A model generated the notes under the pieces. That model made no database searches, had not been told where the DNA came from, and saw only the letters and a program-made list of their open reading frames with translations. Source: Flavobacteriales bacterium (GTDB taxonomy: Bacteria; Bacteroidota; Bacteroidia; Flavobacteriales_D; Crocinitomicaceae). Taken from it: a stretch of DNA of 8,212 nucleotides. Shown here one piece after another: positions 1-7,544 of the stretch (position 1 is its first letter; every line of letters begins with the position of its first letter). The stretch covers positions 1 to 8,212 of the forward strand of contig CANHBA010000092.1 in assembly GCA_947458985.1 (NCBI GenBank), read 5' to 3'. Made by a program: the position numbers and the translations under genes.

Positions 1-8
1 AGGTGCAT

Positions 9-3000
9 TTACTGACCGTGACACTGTTTGAATTTCTTGCCGCTTCCGCAAGGACAAGGATCGTTGCGGTTGATTTTTTGCTCTGCAACCACTGGTTGTT
101 TTTTCTCTACTTCGGGTGCATTTGGGGCAGAATTGGCAATGGCCTCTTGGTTGCTCGTTTGTGCTTTGTCGTAGTTGTTTTGGTGGTCTTCTTGGTTGGT
201 GCTCTGAATTTGTTGTTCTAGAGGTACGTCCATGCGCATGAGTAAGTCAAGTGCTTCTTCATTGAGGCGCATGAGCATATTGCGGAAGAGTTCGTAGGAT
301 TCGAGTTTGTAAATGACCAATGGATCTTTTTGCTCGTATTGGGCGTTGCGCACGGCTGTGCGGAGGTCGTCCATTTCGCGAAGGTGTTCTTTCCATTCGT
401 CGTCAATTTTGCTCAAAAGTACATTGCGCTCGAAGTATTTGCTGATGGCCCGCCCTTCAGATTGGTAGGCTTCTTCGAGATTGACAATGAGTTGCATCTG
501 ACGGCGGCCGTCGGTGAGTGGGAATACGATGTTTTTGTATTGCTGAGACATGGTCTCAAAAACATGCTTCACTTGCGGATAAGCCATGCGTGCAATTTTG
601 TCGCATTTGCGGTCGTAGGTTTCGCGGAGTGTAGCGTATACGCGCTCGGTGAGCTCGGCTGCGCTGATTTGTTTGAAAGTGGCTTCGTCTACGGGTGTTT
701 CGATACCGATGAGGCGCAAGAGTTCTAGTTCGAATTCTTGGTAAGAAACTTTAGAATAGGTGGCAACGGTGTTTTCACAGAGGTCGTAGAACATGTTGTC
801 GATGTCGATATCGAGGCGGTCGCCGTACAGAGCGTTGCGGCGCTTGCGGTAAATGGCCTTGCGCTGTGCGCTCATGACGTCGTCGTATTCGAGGAGGTTT
901 TTACGCATCCCGAAGTTGTTTTCTTCGACTTTTTTCTGGGCGCGCTCGATGGATTTAGAAACCATACCTGCGGTAATGACTTCCCCTTCTTTGAGGCCCA
1001 TGCGGTCCATGATGGAGGCAATGCGCTCAGAGCCAAATTTACGCATGAGGTCGTCTTCTAGCGACACAAAGAAGCGAGAAGAACCAGGGTCGCCTTGACG
1101 TCCGGCGCGTCCGCGCAACTGGCGGTCTACGCGACGGGAGTCGTGGCGTTCGGTTCCGATAATGGCCAAACCGCCGGCTTCTTTGACGCCTTCGCCGAGT
1201 TTGATGTCGGTTCCACGACCTGCCATGTTGGTGGCGATGGTGACGGTGCCGGCTTTACCTGCGTTGGCAACAATTTCGGCCTCTTTTTGGTGGTATTTGG
1301 CGTTAAGGACTTGGTGCTGAATTTTTTTCATTTGCAGCATGCGCGACAACAACTCGGATATTTCAACGGTTGTGGTACCCACGAGCACTGGGCGACCTTT
1401 GGAAACGAGGTCTTCGATTTCTAAAATAATGGCGTTGTACTTCTCGCGTGCTGTTTTGTAAACGAAGTCGTCTTGGTCCTTGCGGGAGATGGCTCTGTTG
1501 GTAGGGACCACCACTACATCTAATTTGTAGATATCCCAAAACTCGCGTGCTTCGGTTTCTGCAGTTCCGGTCATGCCTGCAAGTTTGTGGTACATGCGGA
1601 AGTAATTTTGCAAAGTAATGGAAGCGTAAGTTTGGGTAGCGGCTTCTACGGTGACGTTTTCTTTGGCTTCAATGGCTTGGTGCAAACCATCTGAATAGCG
1701 GCGACCTTCCATGATACGGCCCGTAGATTCGTCTACGATTTTGACTTTGCCGTCCATGATGACGTATTCTACTTCTTTTTCGAAGAGGGTGTAGGCGCGC
1801 AAGAGCTGGCTTACCGAGTGAATGCGTTCAGATTTGATGGAGTATTCTCTGATTAGGATATCTTTGCGCTCAATGTAGGCTTCTTTTTCGAGGGATTCTT
1901 TTTGCAATTTGGCGATTTCCGCGCCGATGTCGGGCATCACGAAGAAGTCGCGGTCGTCTTTTCCTGAAACGAGGTCGATACCTTTGTCGGTGAGTTCGAT
2001 GGAGTTGTTTTTTTCGTCGATCACAAAGAAAAGGTCGACGTCGATTTTCTTCATGTTTTTGCCTTGCTCGGCCATGTAGAAATTCTCGGTTTTCTGCAAA
2101 TGCACTTTCATGCCAGGTTCTGACAAGAACTTGATGAGCGCTCTGTTTTTAGGCAAACCGCGGTGGGCGCGCAAAAGGGCAATGCCGCCTTCTTCGAGGA
2201 GGCGTTTTTGTTCGTTTTTGTCTGGGTTGGGTTCGTTGATGACCGTCAACATTTTTTTGGCGTCGTTCAGACATTGCTGAACAAAAGCTCTTTGGGCTTC
2301 TACCACGCGTTCGATGCGCGGCTTGAGTTCGTGGAACTCGTGCTCATCGCCTTTGGGTGTCGGGCCGGCAATGATGAGTGGTGTACGGGCGTCGTCAATT
2401 AAAACGGAATCGACCTCATCGACAATAGCAAAATGGTGCTTGCGCTGAACGATGTCGTCAACGTGGCCCGCCATGTTGTCGCGGAGGTAGTCGAAGCCGA
2501 ATTCGTTGTTGGTTCCGAAGGTGATGTCGGCTAAGTAAGCCTGGCGACGGCGCTGAGAATTGGGTTGGTGTTTGTCGATGCAATCGACGCGCAAACCATG
2601 GAATTCGTACAACGGACCCATCCATTCTGCATCGCGTTTGGCGAGGTAGTCGTTGACAGTGACCACGTGAACGCCTTTGCCTGAAAGGGCATTGAGGTAA
2701 ACGGGTAGGGTAGCCACCAAGGTTTTCCCTTCACCGGTTTGCATTTCGGAGATATTGCCGCGGTGCAAAACAGCACCTCCCATGAGCTGAACGTCGTAGT
2801 GAACCATGGCCCACTGAATTTTGTTGCCAGCGGCAGTCCATTCGTTGTGCCAAATGGCGCGGTCGCCTTCGATGCTGATGCCATCGCGGGCTGCAGCAAG
2901 TTGGCGGTCAAAATCGGTGGCGCTGACGCTGAGCTGTCCGTTTTCGGTCCAACGGCGTGCAGTTTCTTTAACAACAGCAAAGGCTTCAGGTAAAATAACG

Positions 3001-3314
3001 AGGAGTTCTTCTTCAATGCGTTCGTCGATAGACTTCGTCATTTGGTCGATTTCGTCGTAGAGTTTTTCTTTTTCTTCAAAAGAAGTTTGAAGGTCAGCAG
3101 CTTTTGCTTCTAGCCCTGCGAGGGTCTCTTCTAGCGGCGCAATGCTGAGGCGGATTTGCTCTTGAAAACCGCGTGTTTTTTCGCGGAGTTGGTCGTCTGA
3201 AATGTTTTGTACGCTTTCCCAAGCGGTTTTGGCTTTTTCTACGAAAGGCCAGTATTCTTTGCGGTCTTTTGCGGTCTTGTCTCCGAAAATAGATTTGAGT
3301 AAATCTCCGATCAT
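9..3314 (-). CDS. secA: Protein translocase ATPase SecA
   Basis: SecA is the cytoplasmic ATPase that pushes unfolded preproteins through the SecYEG channel in the inner membrane. From the ATG at 3314 the protein has 1101 residues. Visible motifs: Walker A MQTGEGKT (191-198), the DEAD-type box VDEVDS (298-303) followed by TPLIIAG, MTGTA (581-585), TNMAGRGTDI (695-704) and QLRGRAGRQGDPGSS (732-746) of the second motor domain. The C-terminus has a Q/N/A-rich linker (about 1035-1080) and a zinc-binding tail CPCGSGKKFKQCH (ligands C1087, C1089, C1098, H1099), which in this family contacts SecB or ribosomes. E. coli SecA has 901 residues. Much of the excess here is an insertion at about 335-420, after TPLIIAG, which includes RGLPKNRALIKFLSE and is typical of Bacteroidota SecA. 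The reading frame stays open to a TTG at 3341, but that codon lies inside a probable -7 promoter element. The ATG start gives the usual N-terminus, MIGDLLKSIFGDK. The gene is divergent from guaA. Identification is certain; the start is likely. Confidence 0.97.
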   Translation of the reverse strand: MIGDLLKSIFGDKTAKDRKEYWPFVEKAKTAWESVQNISDDQLREKTRGFQEQIRLSIAPLEETLAGLEAKAADLQTSFEEKEKLYDEIDQMTKSIDERIEEELLVILPEAFAVVKETARRWTENGQLSVSATDFDRQLAAARDGISIEGDRAIWHNEWTAAGNKIQWAMVHYDVQLMGGAVLHRGNISEMQTGEGKTLVATLPVYLNALSGKGVHVVTVNDYLAKRDAEWMGPLYEFHGLRVDCIDKHQPNSQRRRQAYLADITFGTNNEFGFDYLRDNMAGHVDDIVQRKHHFAIVDEVDSVLIDDARTPLIIAGPTPKGDEHEFHELKPRIERVVEAQRAFVQQCLNDAKKMLTVINEPNPDKNEQKRLLEEGGIALLRAHRGLPKNRALIKFLSEPGMKVHLQKTENFYMAEQGKNMKKIDVDLFFVIDEKNNSIELTDKGIDLVSGKDDRDFFVMPDIGAEIAKLQKESLEKEAYIERKDILIREYSIKSERIHSVSQLLRAYTLFEKEVEYVIMDGKVKIVDESTGRIMEGRRYSDGLHQAIEAKENVTVEAATQTYASITLQNYFRMYHKLAGMTGTAETEAREFWDIYKLDVVVVPTNRAISRKDQDDFVYKTAREKYNAIILEIEDLVSKGRPVLVGTTTVEISELLSRMLQMKKIQHQVLNAKYHQKEAEIVANAGKAGTVTIATNMAGRGTDIKLGEGVKEAGGLAIIGTERHDSRRVDRQLRGRAGRQGDPGSSRFFVSLEDDLMRKFGSERIASIMDRMGLKEGEVITAGMVSKSIERAQKKVEENNFGMRKNLLEYDDVMSAQRKAIYRKRRNALYGDRLDIDIDNMFYDLCENTVATYSKVSYQEFELELLRLIGIETPVDEATFKQISAAELTERVYATLRETYDRKCDKIARMAYPQVKHVFETMSQQYKNIVFPLTDGRRQMQLIVNLEEAYQSEGRAISKYFERNVLLSKIDDEWKEHLREMDDLRTAVRNAQYEQKDPLVIYKLESYELFRNMLMRLNEEALDLLMRMDVPLEQQIQSTNQEDHQNNYDKAQTSNQEAIANSAPNAPEVEKKQPVVAEQKINRNDPCPCGSGKKFKQCHGQ

Positions 3315-3338
3315 GTCTTTGTTCAATTTAGCGAACTT

Positions 3339-3373
3339 CAAAATTAATGAATTCTATGGATTTTAGCGGCAAA
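3339..3373 (-). promoter_or_regulatory. Probable secA promoter (Bacteroidota -33/-7 type)
   Basis: On the minus strand TAATTTTG (3346 down to 3339) is an exact match to the Bacteroidota -7 consensus TAnnTTTG. A TTTG (3373 down to 3370) lies 23 bases upstream, at the long end of the known spacing for the -33 element. Transcription should begin near 3332-3336, giving a leader of about 20 bases before the ATG at 3314. The same 11 bases, CATTAATTTTG, precede the lipoprotein gene at 8018-8008. This is a consensus match with no experimental support. Confidence 0.6.
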
Positions 3374-3389
3374 TAAATCGTATTTCAGC

Positions 3390-3397
3390 TATCTTTG
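3390..3397 (+). promoter_or_regulatory. Probable guaA operon promoter, -7 element
   Basis: TATCTTTG matches TAnnTTTG exactly on the plus strand and ends only 4 bases before the guaA ATG at 3402. Transcription from it would start at or within a few bases of that ATG, so the mRNA would be leaderless or nearly so. No good -33 TTTG is present at the expected distance; the nearest candidate is TTTT at 3361-3364, 25 bases away. The element is divergent from the secA promoter, and the two share the bases between 3346 and 3390. Confidence 0.5.
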
Positions 3398-3401
3398 TGG
3401 C

Positions 3402-4934
3402 ATGCATGAATTAATAGTTATCCTAGATTTTGGTTCTCAATATACCCAACTGATTGCCAGAAGAATCCGCGAACTCAATGTTTATTGTGAAATCCACCCT
3501 TGGAATAAAATACCAGAGCTCGGTAGCAATGTCAAAGGAGTGATCCTCTCAGGGAGTCCATTTTCTGTCCGCGACCCGCAGGCTCCACGCCCAGACTTAT
3601 CAGCCATCAAAGGCCAGCTACCACTTTTAGGGGTTTGTTTTGGTGCGCAATATCTCTCGCATCATTTTGGTGGCGAAGTATTGCCGTCCAATACCCGCGA
3701 GTACGGCCGCGCGCACCTCAATTTTGTCGACACCTCCAATGTCCTGACCAAAGGCCTTACGCAAGGCTCGCAAGTCTGGATGTCTCATGGTGACACCATC
3801 AAAAAAATTCCTGCCAATTACCAAATCATTTGTTCTACCCAAGACGTCGAAGTAGCGGGTTATGCCATCGAAGGCGAACAAACTTTTGGCATTCAATTTC
3901 ACCCAGAAGTCTATCACTCCACAGAAGGCAAAACCCTTTTGCAAAACTTTATTGTAGACGTCTGCCATTGCGCCTGCGACTGGACCCCCGATTCCTTTAT
4001 TGAAGAAACCACCGCGCGCCTCCAAGCGCAGTTGGGCCAAGATAAAGTCATTCTAGGGCTTTCAGGTGGCGTTGATTCCTCAGTTGCTGCGGTGCTCTTG
4101 CACAAAGCAATTGGCCCCAACTTACACTGTATTTTTGTCGACAACGGTTTGTTGCGCAAAAACGAATTCGAAGAAGTCTTGGCATCTTACCAAGGCATGG
4201 GTCTCAATGTGAAAGGTGTCAATGCAGCAGCGCGTTTTTACGACGCACTTGCTGGACTCACCGATCCAGAGCTCAAAAGAAAAGCCATTGGTAAAGTATT
4301 TGTCGATGTCTTTGACGAAGAATCTAAATTGGTCGAAAACGCCAAATGGTTGGGCCAAGGCACCATCTATCCAGATGTCATTGAGTCCGTTTCTGCCACT
4401 GGCGGTCCGTCTCAAACCATCAAATCGCACCACAACGTGGGTGGTTTGCCAGACTACATGAAACTCCAAGTTGTAGAACCTTTGCGCTTGCTCTTTAAAG
4501 ACGAAGTGCGTCGCATTGGCCGCTCTTTGCAAATAGACGAACGCATTTTAGGTCGTCATCCGTTCCCGGGCCCTGGTCTTGGTATCCGTATTCTTGGTGA
4601 AGTAACTTCAGACAAAGTGCGCATTTTACAAGAAGTCGACGCCATTTTCATCAATGGCCTCAAAGAAGACAACTTATACAACGACGTTTGGCAGGCAGGC
4701 GCCATTTTCCTACCGATCCAATCTGTCGGCGTCATGGGCGATGAACGTACCTACGAAAACGCTGTGGCACTCAGAGCCGTGAGCTCCACCGACGGCATGA
4801 CCGCCGACTGGTGTCATCTACCTTATGAGTTCTTGGCCAAAATCTCTAACCGCATCATCAACCAAGTGCGCGGCATCAATCGCGTCACCTACGACATCAG
4901 CTCTAAGCCACCAGCCACCATTGAATGGGAATAA
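3402..4934 (+). CDS. guaA: GMP synthase (glutamine-hydrolysing)
   Basis: GuaA converts XMP to GMP using ATP and ammonia taken from glutamine, the last step of guanine nucleotide synthesis, in the cytoplasm. The protein has 510 residues (E. coli 525) and the full two-part architecture. The N-terminal class I glutamine amidotransferase domain (about 1-190) begins ILDFGSQYTQLIARR and has nucleophile C79 in LGVCFGAQ, with H167 and E169 in FHPEV completing the triad. The ATP-pyrophosphatase domain has the PP-loop LGLSGGVDSS (218-227). The C-terminal dimerisation and XMP-binding part includes RHPFPGPGLGIRILGE (385-400) and ends in the family-typical SSKPPATIEWE. The ATG at 3402 puts ILDFGSQ where the family expects it, and the next ATG (3406) is out of frame. 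It is the first gene of a three-gene operon, with its stop one base before the next start. All catalytic residues I can recognise are intact. Confidence 0.98.
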   Translation: MHELIVILDFGSQYTQLIARRIRELNVYCEIHPWNKIPELGSNVKGVILSGSPFSVRDPQAPRPDLSAIKGQLPLLGVCFGAQYLSHHFGGEVLPSNTREYGRAHLNFVDTSNVLTKGLTQGSQVWMSHGDTIKKIPANYQIICSTQDVEVAGYAIEGEQTFGIQFHPEVYHSTEGKTLLQNFIVDVCHCACDWTPDSFIEETTARLQAQLGQDKVILGLSGGVDSSVAAVLLHKAIGPNLHCIFVDNGLLRKNEFEEVLASYQGMGLNVKGVNAAARFYDALAGLTDPELKRKAIGKVFVDVFDEESKLVENAKWLGQGTIYPDVIESVSATGGPSQTIKSHHNVGGLPDYMKLQVVEPLRLLFKDEVRRIGRSLQIDERILGRHPFPGPGLGIRILGEVTSDKVRILQEVDAIFINGLKEDNLYNDVWQAGAIFLPIQSVGVMGDERTYENAVALRAVSSTDGMTADWCHLPYEFLAKISNRIINQVRGINRVTYDISSKPPATIEWE

Positions 4935-4935
4935 C

Positions 4936-6657
4936 ATGACACACTTTTTTCTCTTTATTGGCATCTTGTTCTCTAGCCTTAAAGCTGCGGCGCAAGCTTT
5001 GCCAATCATTGAAAAAAATGGTCAGCAATACTATCAATACCAGTTGCAAGATGGTCAAACACTCTACCAGCTTCAAGCGCTTACCAAACTAGATGCCGAC
5101 CAACTCTTGGTGCTCAATCCTGGTTTGGAAAGAGGTGTGGTGCCTGGCAACAACCTTATTTTTCCTGTTCAGCGCGGCACTATTTATCATAAAGTGCAGC
5201 CAGATCAAACCTTATTTGCAGTTTCTAGAAAGTACGAAGTACCTGTAGACTCCCTTATGCGCTGGAATCCGAGTGCAAAAGCAGGTCTCAAAGTTGGTCA
5301 GTCACTGCGCATTCAAAATGCCATACTCCCTTTTGATGCTGCTCAACCTCATGTAGCTGCTACACAAAGCTCATCTACATTTCCCCACAAGCTCACCGAC
5401 ACCGTCATCAGGCACACCGTTTTGGAAAAAGAGACACTCTATTTCATTTCCAAGCGTTATATGGTATCTATCGATACGCTTTTAGCACTCAATAACATGA
5501 ATTCGTCTCGCGTGAGCCCAGGACAGCAAATCAAGGTGCCTATTCAGCAAGAGAAAACGACCAACGTTCCTATTCAAGTCATTCCGCCGGCTCAAAGCGG
5601 ACCTTCCGCAGCGCCGCTCGACTTTCCTGTTGCCCGCAAAGAGCTTTACAACATCGCCGTCTTTTTACCGTTGCAGCTAGATTCCAGTGCCAACAACAAT
5701 CGCTTTGTTGCGGCTGCCGCCTTAGACTACTACATGGGCATGAAAATGGCCCTGGACAGCTTAAAAAAGCTTGGTTTTGCCGCCAATGTGCACGTATTCG
5801 ACGACAACTCCATCACCACAAGTCTCGAAGAGCAATTGAATAGTCCTCAAATGCTGTCAATGGACCTCATTTTTTCTCCTCTTCAAGAAAAACAAGCCAA
5901 AATTGTTGCAACCTATGCAAAAGAAAATGGCATTCCTGTTGTGTTCCCAGTTCAAATGCCTGCGGCAATTGTGCAAATGGCACCGAATTTCATTGCCTAT
6001 ACCACCCCAGATGCCTTACTCATTCAAAGTTTGGCTGCTCAAATCCATCAGCAATACCAAGGTTATACAGTTGTCCTCATCAACAGCCCCATAGCCGCCG
6101 ATCAAAATCTAGAGCAACAATTCAAAACAGCATTTGGAAAAGTAGCCACCACCCAATCCAAGCTCAAACTTCAAGAAGCCACCTGGGCAACGTATCCTAA
6201 ATTCAAACCTGTTGGAGGTCCGCAATTATTAGTGAGCTTCAGTTCAGACCGCGCTAAGGTTGTGGGTTTGCTCAAAGCAGCCGCCCTCGATAGCAATTTG
6301 TTGGTAGTAGGTCAAAAAGACTGGCTAGACTACAAAGAACTCGACGACCCTGCAGTCCGCAACGAACCATTTTTGGTGGCTTTGCCGAGTTACTTCAATT
6401 ACCACGCTGCCCAAATCATTCCTTTTCACAAAACTTATCGCAAGCGCTACAACGCCGACCTCACCAAAATGTCATGCTTAGGTTACGATCTCACGCTGCA
6501 CATCGGAAAGCAATTACTCGGCTCCAATACAATCCAGCAAGGCCTCATCAGCAATATGTCCTTGAAAACAGCGGCCAACGGCTTGTCTATCGAAAACAGC
6601 GCAGCAGTTGTTGTCACTTACCGAAATGCTCAATTGTTAGCACCAAAAAATGAATAA
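4936..6657 (+). CDS. Exported protein with three LysM domains and a periplasmic-binding-protein-like domain
   Basis: The protein has 573 residues from the ATG at 4936. The frame is open upstream to 4825, but that would overlap guaA by 110 bases and bury the signal peptide. Residues 1-21 form a hydrophobic stretch (FFLFIGILFSSL) ending AAAQA, a type I signal peptide probably cut after A19 or A21. There is no lipobox cysteine. Three LysM modules follow at about 33-79, 83-127 and 158-203, each with a Y/H-x-V/L-x-x-x-x-T-L start and an N-P or N-N turn; LysM domains bind peptidoglycan glycan chains. After a proline-rich linker (about 204-236), residues 238-573 resemble the type I periplasmic binding fold used by amino-acid ABC receptors: YNIAVFLPL, DYYMGMKMALDSLKKLG, MDLIFSPLQEKQAK and YAKENGIPVVFPV. 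No permease or ATPase gene is nearby, so a wall-anchored or envelope-regulatory role is more likely than transport. It overlaps hemF by 8 bases. The domains are well supported; the function is unknown. Confidence 0.9.
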   Translation: MTHFFLFIGILFSSLKAAAQALPIIEKNGQQYYQYQLQDGQTLYQLQALTKLDADQLLVLNPGLERGVVPGNNLIFPVQRGTIYHKVQPDQTLFAVSRKYEVPVDSLMRWNPSAKAGLKVGQSLRIQNAILPFDAAQPHVAATQSSSTFPHKLTDTVIRHTVLEKETLYFISKRYMVSIDTLLALNNMNSSRVSPGQQIKVPIQQEKTTNVPIQVIPPAQSGPSAAPLDFPVARKELYNIAVFLPLQLDSSANNNRFVAAAALDYYMGMKMALDSLKKLGFAANVHVFDDNSITTSLEEQLNSPQMLSMDLIFSPLQEKQAKIVATYAKENGIPVVFPVQMPAAIVQMAPNFIAYTTPDALLIQSLAAQIHQQYQGYTVVLINSPIAADQNLEQQFKTAFGKVATTQSKLKLQEATWATYPKFKPVGGPQLLVSFSSDRAKVVGLLKAAALDSNLLVVGQKDWLDYKELDDPAVRNEPFLVALPSYFNYHAAQIIPFHKTYRKRYNADLTKMSCLGYDLTLHIGKQLLGSNTIQQGLISNMSLKTAANGLSIENSAAVVVTYRNAQLLAPKNE

Positions 6658-7540
6658 AACTGATATCTCTGCGCATTTCCGCGACTTACAATTACATATT
6701 TGCCAAGCCCTTGAACAACTAGACGGCCTTGCTACTTTCAATGAAGACACCTGGGAGCGCCAAGAAGGCGGTGGCGGACACACACGCACCTTGCAAGGTG
6801 GCCTCATCTTAGAAAAAGCGGGAGTCGCTTTTAGTGCGGTTCACGGGCCCGTAACAGCCGCCATGAAACAACAACTTGGCCACGAAGGCGAGCGCTTTTT
6901 TGCTACCGGTGTTTCTATTGTCTTACATCCAAAGCATCCACAACACCCCATTATGCATATGAACGTGCGTTATTTTGAATTAGAAGACAGTAATTATTGG
7001 TTTGGCGGCGGCATCGACCTCACGCCCCATTATGTCGATCTAGAAAAAGCAACAGCCTTTCACACCTCATTAAAAGAAGTTTCTGATCGCTACGACACCA
7101 GTTTTTATCCCAAATTCAAAGAATGGGCAGACCGCTACTTCTTTTTGCCGCACAGAGGTGAATCAAGAGGGGTGGGGGGTATCTTTTTTGATCAACTCGA
7201 CGAAAGTTGCGGCCTTTCCAAAGACCAACTTTTTGCCTATTGCCAAGATTTAGGACGTTTGTTTCCTGTTGTTTACACCCAACAAGTGGAAGGTGTGGTG
7301 TTGCAAGAACCGACAGCTGCGGAGCTTGCATGGCAAGCGCTCAGACGCGGCCGTTACGTCGAATTCAATTTACTCCACGATCGCGGCACCAAATTTGGCA
7401 TTTACTCAGGCGGCCGAACCGAATCTATTTTAATGAGTTTGCCACCAATAGCAAATTGGGTTTACAACCACGAACCAGCTGAAAATTCTGAGGAACAAAA
7501 AACCCTGAGTTTCCTCAGAGCTACACACGATTTTTGTTAG
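6650..7540 (+). CDS. hemF: Oxygen-dependent coproporphyrinogen III oxidase
   Basis: HemF decarboxylates two propionate side chains of coproporphyrinogen III to give protoporphyrinogen IX, using O2, a late step of heme synthesis in the cytoplasm. At 296 residues it matches the family (E. coli 299). Signatures in order: EDTWERQEGGGGHTRTLQGG (32-51), EKAGVAFSAVHG (55-66), HPKHPQHPIMHMNVRYFE (93-110, with H103 at the conserved catalytic-region histidine), WFGGGIDLTPHY (117-128), FYPKFKEWADRYFFLPHRGE (152-171), and VEFNLLHDRGTKFGIYSGG (237-255). D244 and R245 lie in the DRGT motif known to matter in the yeast enzyme. The start overlaps the end of the LysM gene (ATGAATAA), behind an A-rich stretch and no Shine-Dalgarno sequence, so translation is probably coupled. 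The stop is 4 bases from that of the converging lipoprotein gene. Use of this enzyme implies growth with oxygen at least some of the time. Confidence 0.97.
   Translation: MNKTDISAHFRDLQLHICQALEQLDGLATFNEDTWERQEGGGGHTRTLQGGLILEKAGVAFSAVHGPVTAAMKQQLGHEGERFFATGVSIVLHPKHPQHPIMHMNVRYFELEDSNYWFGGGIDLTPHYVDLEKATAFHTSLKEVSDRYDTSFYPKFKEWADRYFFLPHRGESRGVGGIFFDQLDESCGLSKDQLFAYCQDLGRLFPVVYTQQVEGVVLQEPTAAELAWQALRRGRYVEFNLLHDRGTKFGIYSGGRTESILMSLPPIANWVYNHEPAENSEEQKTLSFLRATHDFC
7497..7520 (-). terminator. Intrinsic terminator of the lipoprotein gene, inside hemF
   Basis: Read on the minus strand, CTCTGAG-GAAA-CTCAGGG forms a 7-bp stem (one G-U wobble) with a GAAA tetraloop, followed directly by six T (7502 down to 7497). 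This is a textbook intrinsic terminator about 25 bases past the lipoprotein stop. It lies within the hemF codons for QKTLSFLR. On the plus strand the wobble becomes a C-A mismatch and no U-run follows, so it should act only on the lipoprotein transcript. Confidence 0.75.
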
Positions 7541-7544
7541 TGCT

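Noticed and set aside
330..728. 132-codon open frame antisense to secA
   Set aside because: It lies opposite well-conserved secA sequence; the translation shows no recognisable domain, and the frame is open because of secA codon use.
3315..3341. Nine-residue N-terminal extension of SecA from a TTG start
   Set aside because: The TTG lies inside a probable -7 promoter element, and the family N-terminus fits the ATG at 3314.
3627..4040. 137-codon open frame antisense to guaA
   Set aside because: It is a shadow of the guaA amidotransferase domain with no independent coding signal.
4825..4935. Upstream start for the LysM gene, adding 37 residues
   Set aside because: It lies wholly within guaA in another frame and would place a polar stretch before an obvious signal peptide.
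7487..7519. 9-bp inverted repeat as a plus-strand terminator for hemF
   Set aside because: The loop is 15 bases, and the only T-run (7531-7535) starts 11 bases past the stem, too far for intrinsic termination.
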